Of a stretch of 20,239 nt of DNA, positions 1 through 9,872 are shown one piece after another. Position 1 is the first letter of the stretch; each line of letters opens with the position of its first letter. The notes under the pieces are model-generated. The model was given only the letters and a program-made list of their open reading frames with translations. It ran no database searches and was not told where the DNA came from. The position numbers and the translations under genes were made by a program. The stretch comes from an uncultured Acinetobacter sp. (GTDB taxonomy: Bacteria > Pseudomonadota > Gammaproteobacteria > Pseudomonadales > Moraxellaceae). The DNA lies in the NCBI GenBank assembly GCA_900766635.1, contig CAAFWA010000061.1, positions 1 through 20,239 on the forward strand, written 5' to 3'.

Positions 1-1353
<1,353 letters not shown>

Positions 1354-1379
1354 AAAGCCTTTTCTCTGTCGTTTATTCT

Positions 1380-1414
1380 CAGTTAGGATGAAGTGAAATA
1401 CTTCAGCCTAACTG
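1380..1414 (+). terminator. Long stem-loop between thiC and nudF, possible thiC transcript end
   Basis: A 14-base arm at 1380-1393 (CAGTTAGGATGAAG) is complementary to 1401-1414 with a single A-G mismatch, leaving a 7-base loop. No T-run follows it, so it is not a textbook intrinsic terminator. It could protect the thiC 3' end, slow polymerase for Rho, or shield the nudF start. It covers the GTG at 1393 and ends five bases before the ATG at 1420. The structure is seen directly; the function is a guess. Confidence 0.45.
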
Positions 1415-1419
1415 TACTT

Positions 1420-2043
1420 ATGACGATTATTAAACAGGCCACTTATTTAAAAGATGCCGTCGTGATCGAAAAACGTGAAGATGCTTTTCGTGGTTTCATT
1501 CAGGTTGAAAAAGTAAGCTTACGACATCGTCTTTTTGGACAAGATCACTATAGCAAAACCTTACAACGTGAATTGGTGCATCGCCCTGAAGCTGCAGGGG
1601 TGCTCATTTATAACGACCAACAACAACAATTCGCTTTAATAGAACAATTTCGTATTGGCGCACTCGATGACGCTGATTCACCGTGGCAGCTTGAAATCAT
1701 TGCAGGTGTGTTAGATGGTGATGAAACCCCTGAAACCTGTTTGTACCGTGAAGCGTTAGAAGAAGCAGGTTGTGACTTATTTGATTTACAACCCTTATTT
1801 AGCTTCTATCCATCAGCTGGGGCCTGCTCAGAGCTGTTCCATTTATATGTCGCACAAGCCCACTTACCTGCACATGGTTCAATCTTTGGTATGGCTGATG
1901 AGGGAGAGAATATTCAACTGCATGTTTTTGATTATCAAGACTTAACTGAATTATTAACCACTGGTCGCCTAAAAAATGCACCTGTCATTATGGCATTGCA
2001 ATGGTTAGAGCAACATATTAAAACCCTGAGTGATGTCAAGTAA
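1420..2043 (+). CDS. nudF: ADP-ribose diphosphatase, Nudix family (NudF-like)
   Basis: Nudix hydrolases of this type split ADP-ribose into AMP and ribose 5-phosphate in the cytoplasm. The Nudix box GX5EX7REUXEEXGU is complete at about residues 96-118 (GVLDGDE...REALEEAGC), with the catalytic glutamates present. The length is 207 residues from ATG 1420, against about 209 for E. coli NudF. The C-terminal half keeps the family pattern of IHGLADENEDI-like and ALQWL segments. A longer reading from GTG 1393 adds nine residues, but that GTG sits inside a strong hairpin and the extra residues look unlike the family, so I prefer ATG 1420. Neither start has a strong Shine-Dalgarno site. cpdA follows 12 bases later, a linkage also found near E. 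coli parE, though there a gene (yqiB) lies between. Confidence 0.87.
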   Translation: MTIIKQATYLKDAVVIEKREDAFRGFIQVEKVSLRHRLFGQDHYSKTLQRELVHRPEAAGVLIYNDQQQQFALIEQFRIGALDDADSPWQLEIIAGVLDGDETPETCLYREALEEAGCDLFDLQPLFSFYPSAGACSELFHLYVAQAHLPAHGSIFGMADEGENIQLHVFDYQDLTELLTTGRLKNAPVIMALQWLEQHIKTLSDVK

Positions 2044-2055
2044 GGGGCAGATACG

Positions 2056-2853
2056 ATGAAGCGTGCTTTATCCAATGATTTTATTCTCATTCACATTTCT
2101 GATACGCATTTAATGGCACAAGCTTCTTCGGAATTTGTTCATGTTAATCCTGAACAGAGTTTCTTAGCTGTTTTAGATGACATTCAAGCACGTTATCCAT
2201 CGGCGGATGCGTTATTACATACAGGCGATTTGGCACAAGAAGCGATTCCTGTGACTTATCAACGTTATCTCACAAAGATCAAACACTTGGGGCTGCCCTT
2301 TTTTCAAGTGCCAGGCAATCATGATGATGTGGCACATTTTCCTTTTTACCAAAGCCAAAATATAGCCCATGCCGTTGACTTTGATTCATGGAGCTTAGTG
2401 CTGCTCAATAGCGCTGTACCGCATCAAGTCGATGGTTGGGTCAATGAAGAGCAATTAGCACAACTCGATCAACTGTTAACTGCGCGTCCTAATCAGCATG
2501 TGATTATTGGCTGTCATCATCATCCTTTTGCGATGCAATCGCATTGGATTGATCAGCACAAACTCAAAAACACCCAAGCCTTGACCGATGTTTTAGCACG
2601 TCATAACAATGTTAAAGTGGTGCTGTTTGGACATGTACATCAAGAATCTTGGCATCAATGGCAACATATTGAATTTTTTTCGACCCCCTCAACTTGTGTG
2701 CAATTTAAACCAAAAAGTGATGATTTTGCCTTAGATGATGAAGCCCCGGGTTACAGAGTTTTACACTTAAAAACCGATGGCAGCTATAGCACTCAAGTAC
2801 ACCGGCTTACACATTTACAACAGAATATTAATGTTGAAATTTCAGGTTATTAA
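2056..2853 (+). CDS. cpdA: 3',5'-cyclic AMP phosphodiesterase CpdA
   Basis: CpdA hydrolyses cAMP to AMP and so limits signalling through CRP/Vfr-type regulators. The 265-residue protein has the full calcineurin-like metallophosphoesterase set: D16-x-H18 (ISDTHL), GD at 57-58, GNHD at 87-90, the HHH at 154-156, and GHVH at 192-195. These bind the dinuclear metal centre. Length matches the family (about 270). It starts 12 bases after nudF, with an AGGGG element upstream, so the two are probably cotranscribed. No hairpin terminator follows, only a T-rich stretch. Related class III phosphodiesterases share the fold, but the neighbourhood with nudF supports CpdA. In relatives such as Pseudomonas, cAMP controls type IV pili; pilS-pilR lie elsewhere in this window, which is only suggestive. 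Confidence 0.9.
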   Translation: MKRALSNDFILIHISDTHLMAQASSEFVHVNPEQSFLAVLDDIQARYPSADALLHTGDLAQEAIPVTYQRYLTKIKHLGLPFFQVPGNHDDVAHFPFYQSQNIAHAVDFDSWSLVLLNSAVPHQVDGWVNEEQLAQLDQLLTARPNQHVIIGCHHHPFAMQSHWIDQHKLKNTQALTDVLARHNNVKVVLFGHVHQESWHQWQHIEFFSTPSTCVQFKPKSDDFALDDEAPGYRVLHLKTDGSYSTQVHRLTHLQQNINVEISGY

Positions 2854-2880
2854 CTTTCCATTTTGATTTTTTTGTTTTAA

Positions 2881-3026
2881 GTTATCCGCTCCCATGGACC
2901 CGTGATAATTCGAATCCAAGCATCAAAGACTATTAAAACGCATAAAAAGTCTATATGATGACGACCCCCGAACAGTACAACGCGATTTGGGGTGGATAAC
3001 AACATCGCATATCACCATATTTTTTT
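2881..3026 (+). promoter_or_regulatory. Structured leader or small RNA region upstream of dksA
   Basis: This spacer can fold. Bases 2881-2892 pair with 2989-3000 over 12 positions (GTTATCCGCTCC with GGGGTGGATAAC, two being G-U), closing a 96-base domain. Inside, CATC at 2921-2924 and AGACT at 2927-2931 pair with AGTCT at 2948-2952 and GATG at 2957-2960, with an internal loop between. A rival hairpin pairs CCCCGAA at 2966-2972 with TTTGGGG at 2986-2992. A weak stem (2991-2998 with 3010-3016) precedes a T7 run at 3020-3026. A TATGAT box at 2954-2959 could be a -10 element, but no convincing -35 is visible. The mutually exclusive stems resemble an attenuator or riboswitch layout. The pairings are seen; the function is inference. 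Confidence 0.3.
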
Positions 3027-3068
3027 GTGGGTACATACGCTACACACATATGATGAGGAATGCCCTAT

Positions 3069-3581
3069 ATGGCGAATGACAACCAAAATCAAGTCTTAAA
3101 CGAACAAACTGACGTTGTAAAACGTGTGCGTAAGACCAAGCCAAAGACAACTGAGGGCGGGTCTACTGCGAGCCTATTTGGTATCGAGCCGTATCAGCCT
3201 AAGAAAAATGAAGAATACATGTCCGAAGGGCAGCTTGAGCATTTCCGTCAAATTTTATTGGCATGGAAAGACGAGCTGATGTCTGAAGTGGATCGCACCT
3301 TAAACACCATGCAAGACGAAAACACCGCTTTGCCTGATGTGAATGACCGTGCTACCCAAGAAGAAGAGTTTGCCATTGAATTACGTACCCGTGACCGTGA
3401 ACGTAAACTCATTCGTAAGATTGAGCAATCAATTCAAGCGATTCAAAACGATGACTACGGTTTTTGTGAAACCTGTGGTATTGAAATTGGCTTACGCCGT
3501 TTAGAAGCACGTCCAACTGCAACCTTATGTATTGATTGCAAAACTTTAGCTGAGATTAAAGAAAAGCAAAATAACGGTTAA
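3069..3581 (+). CDS. dksA: RNA polymerase-binding transcription factor DksA
   Basis: DksA enters the secondary channel of RNA polymerase and, with ppGpp, lowers rRNA transcription and adjusts amino-acid promoters. The coiled-coil tip motif DRATQEEEF carries the functional Asp and Ala at residues 93 and 95. The C-terminal zinc finger has C133, C136, C154 and C157, followed by the family ending CKTLAEIKEKQ. The 170 residues exceed the 151 of E. coli because of a basic, low-complexity N-terminal tail of roughly 20-30 residues. An ATG at 3060 would add three residues, but the GAGGA element at 3055-3059 touches it; the ATG at 3069 has a 9-base spacer, so I chose that. gluQ follows two bases later. 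Confidence 0.95.
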   Translation: MANDNQNQVLNEQTDVVKRVRKTKPKTTEGGSTASLFGIEPYQPKKNEEYMSEGQLEHFRQILLAWKDELMSEVDRTLNTMQDENTALPDVNDRATQEEEFAIELRTRDRERKLIRKIEQSIQAIQNDDYGFCETCGIEIGLRRLEARPTATLCIDCKTLAEIKEKQNNG

Positions 3582-3583
3582 TC

Positions 3584-4495
3584 GTGACTGTTGAGAATCC
3601 TCTTACCGAGCAGCAAAACCATGCTTTGCTGCCTCGCTACTCAGGTCGGTTTGCGCCCTCGCCAACCGGCCCTTTGCATTTTGGCTCGCTACTCACTGCG
3701 GTGGCGAGTTATTGTGATGCACGTCACCACCAAGGTCGTTGGTTGGTACGCATCGAAGATACCGACATCCCACGTATTTATCCGGGCAGCGAAAGTCATA
3801 TCTTAGCGTGTATTGAAGCCTTTGGTTTTGAGCCTGATGATGAGATTATCTTCCAAAAAGATCGCTTAGCGATTTATGAAAGTATTTTAGATGAATTACG
3901 CCAACAAGATTTGGTGTATGCCTGTCAATGTACCCGTAAAATGCTCGGCTCAAATCATATTTATCAAGATACCTGCCGCAATTTACAGCTACCCTTTGCC
4001 AATCAAGCCATTCGCTTAAAAGTAGATGATATTGAAATTTGTTTTGAAGATCGCCTACAAGGTCGCCATTGTTCACATTTAAAAACCGAATTGGGTGACT
4101 TTGTGTTAAAACGCCGTGATGGCATTATTAACTATCAATTGGCGGTTGTAGTTGATGATTATCTACAAGGTATCACGCATGTGGTACGTGGTGCAGATTT
4201 ACTCGATAACACCGAACGACAAATTTATTTAGGCAGTCTACTTGGTTATCCAACCCTCGATTATATGCACCTGCCTTTGGCCATGAACGATCAGGGTCAA
4301 AAACTTTCCAAACAAAACTTGGCCCAAGCCTTAGATTTAAAACAGGCTCCGCAGCTATTACAACAAGCGATTTCTGCCCTACAACAACCTGCGGTAGCGT
4401 TGGATGAACCCAAAACCATGCTCGCACAAGCCATTGCACAATGGGATGTGAGTTTGATTCCAAGACAAATTGAGTTACAAGGTCATTATCTATAA
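3584..4495 (+). CDS. gluQ: Glutamyl-Q tRNA(Asp) synthetase
   Basis: This truncated glutamyl-tRNA synthetase paralogue attaches glutamate to the queuosine at position 34 of tRNA(Asp). Visible features are RFAPSPTGPLHFGS with the HIGH-like LHFGS at 31-35, RIEDTD at 56-61, a zinc site formed by C114, C116, Y127 and C131 in the spacing of the E. coli enzyme, and KLSKQ at 240-244 in place of KMSKS. The anticodon-binding domain of full GluRS is absent, as expected, and 303 residues is the usual size. The GTG start at 3584 lies two bases after dksA and has no clear Shine-Dalgarno site, so translation is probably coupled to dksA. The dksA-gluQ pairing is conserved in many gammaproteobacteria. Confidence 0.94.
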   Translation: MTVENPLTEQQNHALLPRYSGRFAPSPTGPLHFGSLLTAVASYCDARHHQGRWLVRIEDTDIPRIYPGSESHILACIEAFGFEPDDEIIFQKDRLAIYESILDELRQQDLVYACQCTRKMLGSNHIYQDTCRNLQLPFANQAIRLKVDDIEICFEDRLQGRHCSHLKTELGDFVLKRRDGIINYQLAVVVDDYLQGITHVVRGADLLDNTERQIYLGSLLGYPTLDYMHLPLAMNDQGQKLSKQNLAQALDLKQAPQLLQQAISALQQPAVALDEPKTMLAQAIAQWDVSLIPRQIELQGHYL

Positions 4496-4511
4496 GCCTA
4501 ATTTTTTAGGT
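4496..4511 (+). other. Small hairpin after gluQ
   Basis: GCCTAA at 4496-4501 and TTAGGT at 4506-4511 form a six-pair stem (one G-U) around a TTTT loop directly after the gluQ stop. There is no T-run beyond it, so it is unlikely to stop transcription efficiently; the downstream zinc-ribbon gene may be read through from dksA-gluQ. Confidence 0.3.
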
Positions 4512-4543
4512 TAAGATCAGATAAAAAGCGAAGGAAGGATGCG

Positions 4544-4789
4544 ATGTTTTTTATTTTTGGTATTGGCCCAAAAACCAAAGTGATTGAAAAAAATCAGTTT
4601 GCCTGCCCTGTGTGTCGATGTTATGCAAGTTATGAACTCAAACAACAGCGCAATTATTTTTCTTTATTTTTTATTCCGTTAATTCCGCTCTCTAAAGCTA
4701 AAACGGCATTTGTAAAGTGTTTAAACTGTGGCACCGACATGCCGAGCAGTGTCTTACAACATGCTCAGCAAAAAGGGCCATTTGATTAA
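4544..4789 (+). CDS. Small zinc-ribbon protein of unknown function
   Basis: This 81-residue protein opens with a hydrophobic MFFIFGIG stretch. It has two cysteine pairs, C21-P-V-C24 (with a further C26) and C59-L-N-C62, spaced as in a zinc ribbon. Between them is the aromatic and proline-rich run FSLFFIPLIPLS (residues 39-50). That run is too short and proline-rich to be a confident membrane segment; it may instead pack as the hydrophobic core of the ribbon. The layout recalls the small 'zinc_ribbon_15'-type bacterial proteins, from memory only. The start is well supported by AAGGAAGGA at 4531-4539. The stop overlaps the ftsW stop on the other strand by four bases. It could belong to the dksA-gluQ transcript, 48 bases upstream. 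I cannot assign a role. Confidence 0.75.
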   Translation: MFFIFGIGPKTKVIEKNQFACPVCRCYASYELKQQRNYFSLFFIPLIPLSKAKTAFVKCLNCGTDMPSSVLQHAQQKGPFD

Positions 4790-5982
4790 AAACTTGACTC
4801 TTCACGACTCGGGTTAATGCTTTGAGTTTGACGCTCAACACGCAGCACAAGCGCAATCATCACCGCACACATAATTAAAGATGACCCCCCATAACTAATA
4901 AACGGTAAGGTTAAACCTTTAGTCGGTAACAAGCCCATGTTCATGCCTGCATTCACGAGAATTTGCAGTAAGAAAATAATCGAAATGCCATAAACCAAGT
5001 AACCTGCACGTAAGTACTGATTACGCAAAGCACGATGCGCAATTTTGATACAACATGCCAACATTAAAAAGCTCAAGATCATTAAGATGGCAAAGCCAAA
5101 GAAACCAAATTCTTCTGCATAAATGGCAAGCATAAAGTCGGTATGTGCTTCAGGTAAGTAGGACATTTTTTGCATACTATGCCCAAGTCCCACCCCAAAA
5201 AACTCACCACGACCAAATGCCATCAATGCATTCGAGAGCTGATAACCCACACCCAATTGATCATCCCAAGGATTGGTAAATGACATCAAGCGTTCAAAAC
5301 GATATGGCTCAAACACAATTAAGGCGCCAAAAGCAATTAAAATCGCCACAAAGGCAATAATAAATTGAATGATGGGTGCGCCTGCTAAGAAAAAGATTCC
5401 TAGCATCATCAAGGCAATGACCACCGTCGCACCTAAATCAGGCTCTTTAATAATTAAGCCAACCGTTAACAGCATCACGATGCCTAAGCGCACTAAGGCC
5501 GAGAAATTATTTCTCACCTCTTGCGAACGGCGTACCACGTAGTCGGCGGTAAAAATTGCCATGGCGACTTTCGCGACTTCCGTAGCTTGTAAGGTAAAGC
5601 CTCCAATCCGAATCCAACGGGTTGAACCATTGACCTCTGTACCTACCACTAAAACCGCAGCAAGTAATAAGATCGTGGCAATCCAAATTGGAAACGAGTT
5701 TTTAAACCACATTTCGATGGGGACACGATAAGCAATTAAAGCGGCAACAGCAGCCACCACAATCGAAATCCCGTGTCGAATCACATAATGAAAAGGATTT
5801 TCATGTAAGCGATCGGCATACGGCATTGAGGCTGAAGCCACCATAATCGAGCCAATACACAACAATGCCAAAACACAAAAAATTAAGGTATTGCGTACCG
5901 TAATTTGCTCAGGCATTTTAGGTGCAATGTGGTCATACCATTGCTGTAATTTTGAGATGGTTGTCTGCGCAAAGCCCACCAT
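4786..5982 (-). CDS. ftsW: Septal peptidoglycan glycosyltransferase FtsW (SEDS family)
   Basis: FtsW polymerises lipid II at the division septum together with the FtsI transpeptidase. The 398 residues contain about ten hydrophobic segments after a roughly 30-residue cytoplasmic N-terminus. SEDS signatures include NGSTRWIRIGGFTLQATEVAK (118-138), KEPDLGATVV (179-188), the PEAHTDF motif with D282 (equivalent to the essential Asp297 of E. coli FtsW), and GLLPTKGLTLPFISYGGSS near the C-terminus. A RodA assignment is less likely, because the gene follows murD and the sequence matches FtsW. ATG 5982 has AAGGA seven bases upstream. It begins 19 bases after the murD stop, so the two are almost certainly cotranscribed. 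No terminator lies between its stop and the convergent zinc-ribbon gene. Confidence 0.93.
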   Translation of the reverse strand: MVGFAQTTISKLQQWYDHIAPKMPEQITVRNTLIFCVLALLCIGSIMVASASMPYADRLHENPFHYVIRHGISIVVAAVAALIAYRVPIEMWFKNSFPIWIATILLLAAVLVVGTEVNGSTRWIRIGGFTLQATEVAKVAMAIFTADYVVRRSQEVRNNFSALVRLGIVMLLTVGLIIKEPDLGATVVIALMMLGIFFLAGAPIIQFIIAFVAILIAFGALIVFEPYRFERLMSFTNPWDDQLGVGYQLSNALMAFGRGEFFGVGLGHSMQKMSYLPEAHTDFMLAIYAEEFGFFGFAILMILSFLMLACCIKIAHRALRNQYLRAGYLVYGISIIFLLQILVNAGMNMGLLPTKGLTLPFISYGGSSLIMCAVMIALVLRVERQTQSINPSREESSF

Positions 5983-6001
5983 ACATTGTTCCTTTTATTT
6001 G

Positions 6002-7372
<1,371 letters not shown>

Positions 7373-7434
7373 TTAAACTGGCAAAATGTTAGCACTTTGG
7401 CTTTTTGTGTTTTAGCTTTTTTTGTGTCTAGGCG

Positions 7435-7460
7435 TAAAAAAGCCGCTCAGTTGAGCGGCT
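7435..7460 (-). terminator. Rho-independent terminator of the feo operon
   Basis: Arms AGCCGCTC (7441-7448) and GAGCGGCT (7453-7460) are perfectly complementary around an AGTT loop. On the minus strand the stem is followed by a run of T's (the A's at 7436-7440 plus the first stem base). It lies 15 bases past the stop of the last feo gene and insulates murD from it. Confidence 0.92.
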
Positions 7461-7475
7461 TGATCAGATTTTGTT

Positions 7476-7727
7476 TTATTTCCATTTTACAGCTTGCACT
7501 TGGGGCTTATTCTCAGCAGGCTGATCTTTTTCAGCGCAGCCACAACTGCCACCACAACCTGCAGCCATAGCAGGTTTGAGCCATTGACTTAAACGACTCC
7601 AGCCTTGCTTTTGCGCAACATTGGCTAAACTTAAAAATAACTTAAAAGATGTCTTTGGAAACACCTTCTTAAAGACCACGACTGTACTCCAAAGTACCAA
7701 TGTAGCAATAATCAAACTTTCCAACAT
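7476..7727 (-). CDS. FeoB-associated small cysteine-rich membrane protein
   Basis: This 83-residue protein has one hydrophobic N-terminal segment (about residues 4-20), a basic amphipathic middle part, and a glycine/cysteine cluster GCGGSCGC at 57-64 (C58, C62, C64), then a polar tail. Short proteins with one membrane span and a Cys-rich end are often encoded after feoB and grouped as FeoB-associated or DUF6587-type proteins; I assign it to that group from architecture, not from a database. AGGAG at 7736-7740 supports the start, which lies 15 bases after the feoB stop, so it is the third gene of the operon. It occupies the place of feoC but has no winged-helix pattern. A metal-handling or FeoB-stabilising role is plausible but unproven. 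Confidence 0.85.
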   Translation of the reverse strand: MLESLIIATLVLWSTVVVFKKVFPKTSFKLFLSLANVAQKQGWSRLSQWLKPAMAAGCGGSCGCAEKDQPAENKPQVQAVKWK

Positions 7728-7742
7728 CTTATAAGCTCCTCG

Positions 7743-9596
7743 TTAAAACACTTTTGAAGCAATTTGATAGGTTAAAAACGCCATCAAATACGCTAAACCA
7801 AATAAATAACACGCCATAATGCCCACAGTTTTCCATGAACCTGTTTCACGTCGAACTGTTGCCAATGTTGGTAAACAATGCGGTGCATAAATAAACCATA
7901 CCAAGACAGCGAGACCGGTTGCTAAAGACCACCCAAGCTCACCACCACCACTAATTAAAGCTGCAAGACCTTGCGACATGGCATCTTCATCAACCGCAGA
8001 TAACGCATAGATGGTACCGAGTGCAGCCACCACCACTTCACGTGCCGCCATCGCAGGAATTAAAGCAATACAAATTTGCCAATTAAAACCCAGTGGTGCA
8101 AAAATCGGTTGTAACAGATGGCCAAGCATACCCGCTAAGGTGTAGTCAATTGCAGGTAAAGTTGCCCCTTCGGGTGGTTGTGGGAACGTACATAAGAACC
8201 ACAACAACACAGAGAGTGCAAAAATAATCCCACCCACACGCTTTAAGAAAATCTTGGCACGATCAAGTAAACCAATCCAAATGTTGGTTAAATCAGGCCA
8301 ACGATAACTTGGTAATTCCATGAGTAACATGTGTTGTGATTTGTCTTTATGGAAAAACTTAATCACAAACGATACACACAGCGCACTGACAATCCCGGCC
8401 ATGTATAAACCAAACAGCACTAAACCTTGTAGGTTAAAAATGCCTGCTACAGTTTGTTCAGGAATAAATGCTGCGATCAGTAAGGCATACACAGGTAAAC
8501 GGGCTGAACAGGTCATCAAAGGGGCAACAAAGATCGTAGTTAAACGATCTCGTGGATCACTAATGGTACGTGAAGCCATGATTCCCGGAATCGCACAAGC
8601 AAAACTCGATAACAACGGAATAAATGCACGTCCTGACAGACCCGATTTAAACATTAACTTATCAAGTAAAAATGCGGCGCGGGGTAAATAACCTGATTCT
8701 TCTAACACCAAAATAAAGAAGAATAAAATTAAAATTTGCGGTAAGAAAATCACTACACCGCCTGCCCCTGCAATGATCCCATCGACCACCAAGCTATTGA
8801 GGAGTGGATGTGAAATATTGCTGCCCACCACTTCACCTAGCCAACCGAACAGGGCATCAATGCCATCCATAAATGGTGCAGCCCATGCAAAGACAGCTTG
8901 GAAAATCACAAACATCATCACTGCAAGGGTGACTAAGCCCATGACAGGATGTAAAAAGATTTTGTCTAAAAATGCTGAGCGTTTGTCATCTTGTTCAGCA
9001 AAGACCACCACATCATTAATTAATTTTTCAATACGTTGTGGCTGATCACCTTTTAGACCGGTCAGTTCTGTGTTGGGCGCATGGTATTTGGCATGATCGA
9101 GCGCATGCTTTAAGTTTTCAATGCCTGCTTCACGTACCGCAACACTTTCCACCACAGGCACACCTAAACGCTCTGAGAGCTTTTGGGTGTTAATTTGCAT
9201 ACCACGGCGACGTGCCTCATCCATCATATTCAGCACAATCAGCATTGGGCGACCCAACTCAATCATTTCAAGCACAAGACCCAAATGCAGTTTTAAGTTG
9301 GTGGCATCCACCACACATAAAAAGGCATCTTGCTCACGCTCTTCTGCCAAATGACCAAGGACTACATTACGTGTGACTTCTTCATCGGGACTGGTGGCAT
9401 CTAAGCTATAGGTGCCCGGTAAATCCAAAACACGTACAGCCTGACCTGATGGCAAGTTAAAATGACCGACCTTACGTTCAACCGTTACACCTGCGTAGTT
9501 GCCCACTTTTTGACGTGTACCGGTTAGATGGTTGAACAATGAGGTCTTACCGCAGTTTGGGTTACCAACAAGGGCAATACGTAGCGCATCACTCAT
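7743..9596 (-). CDS. feoB: Ferrous iron transport protein FeoB
   Basis: FeoB is the inner-membrane Fe(II) importer with an N-terminal G-protein domain. The G1 loop GNPNCGKTS is at 11-19, G3 DLPG at 58-61 and G4 NMMD at 123-126. The membrane part starts near residue 215 and holds both Gate-type segments, including FIPLLSSFACAIPGIMASR and APLMTCSARLPVY, plus AREVVVAALGTIY near the end. At 617 residues it is shorter than the 773 of E. coli FeoB. It lacks a long C-terminal tail but has all expected core parts. Its ATG overlaps the feoA stop by four bases (ATGA), with GGAG seven bases upstream inside feoA, so the two are translationally coupled. The promoter before feoA appears to be Fur-controlled. 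Confidence 0.97.
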   Translation of the reverse strand: MSDALRIALVGNPNCGKTSLFNHLTGTRQKVGNYAGVTVERKVGHFNLPSGQAVRVLDLPGTYSLDATSPDEEVTRNVVLGHLAEEREQDAFLCVVDATNLKLHLGLVLEMIELGRPMLIVLNMMDEARRRGMQINTQKLSERLGVPVVESVAVREAGIENLKHALDHAKYHAPNTELTGLKGDQPQRIEKLINDVVVFAEQDDKRSAFLDKIFLHPVMGLVTLAVMMFVIFQAVFAWAAPFMDGIDALFGWLGEVVGSNISHPLLNSLVVDGIIAGAGGVVIFLPQILILFFFILVLEESGYLPRAAFLLDKLMFKSGLSGRAFIPLLSSFACAIPGIMASRTISDPRDRLTTIFVAPLMTCSARLPVYALLIAAFIPEQTVAGIFNLQGLVLFGLYMAGIVSALCVSFVIKFFHKDKSQHMLLMELPSYRWPDLTNIWIGLLDRAKIFLKRVGGIIFALSVLLWFLCTFPQPPEGATLPAIDYTLAGMLGHLLQPIFAPLGFNWQICIALIPAMAAREVVVAALGTIYALSAVDEDAMSQGLAALISGGGELGWSLATGLAVLVWFIYAPHCLPTLATVRRETGSWKTVGIMACYLFGLAYLMAFLTYQIASKVF

Positions 9597-9847
9597 GCAG
9601 CAACTCCTTCAATTTCAATTTTATGGGCTTCAACTTTACGTAGCGCAAAGCGGGTAAAACCAATTTGAATTAAAATCGGATCACCGCCGAAAATCCCTTT
9701 GGTAATCACTTCCACTTTGGTGCCGGGTGTAAATCCTAAGGTTTCTAAACGACTCGCGATGATATCGCTTTGGGTGGTGCCATCCAAAGTACGATGCACT
9801 TTGCGAATGACGGCAGTTTGTTTCACTTTCAACTCTGACAAACGCAC
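9593..9847 (-). CDS. feoA: Ferrous iron transport accessory protein FeoA
   Basis: FeoA is a small cytoplasmic SH3-like protein needed for FeoB-dependent Fe(II) uptake. The 84 residues have the family pattern: an N-terminal MRLSELKVKQTAVI strand, then SRLETLGFTPGTKVEVI, then a glycine-rich loop (IFGGDPILIQI), and RFALRKVEA at the end. The start is GTG 9847, supported by AGGA seven bases upstream (9855-9858). It is the first gene of the feo operon; a TATAAT box lies about 26-31 bases before the start codon, leaving a very short leader. Confidence 0.93.
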   Translation of the reverse strand: MRLSELKVKQTAVIRKVHRTLDGTTQSDIIASRLETLGFTPGTKVEVITKGIFGGDPILIQIGFTRFALRKVEAHKIEIEGVAA

Positions 9848-9872
9848 GATTGAATCCTAAATACTTTTGCTC

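Noticed and set aside
2851..2884. TAACTT and AAGTTA flanking a T-rich stretch after cpdA as a terminator
   Set aside because: The arms are only six A/T-rich bases with a loop over 20 bases, and the T's lie inside the loop.
2903..2920. TTCGAATCC resembles the T-arm of a tRNA
   Set aside because: The flanking bases do not pair as a five-base T-stem, and no acceptor, D or anticodon arms can be built around it.
8320..8691. Open frame of 123 codons antisense to feoB
   Set aside because: It lies wholly within feoB, has low-complexity Ser/Thr/Lys composition, no ribosome site and no family resemblance; it is a mirror of feoB codons.
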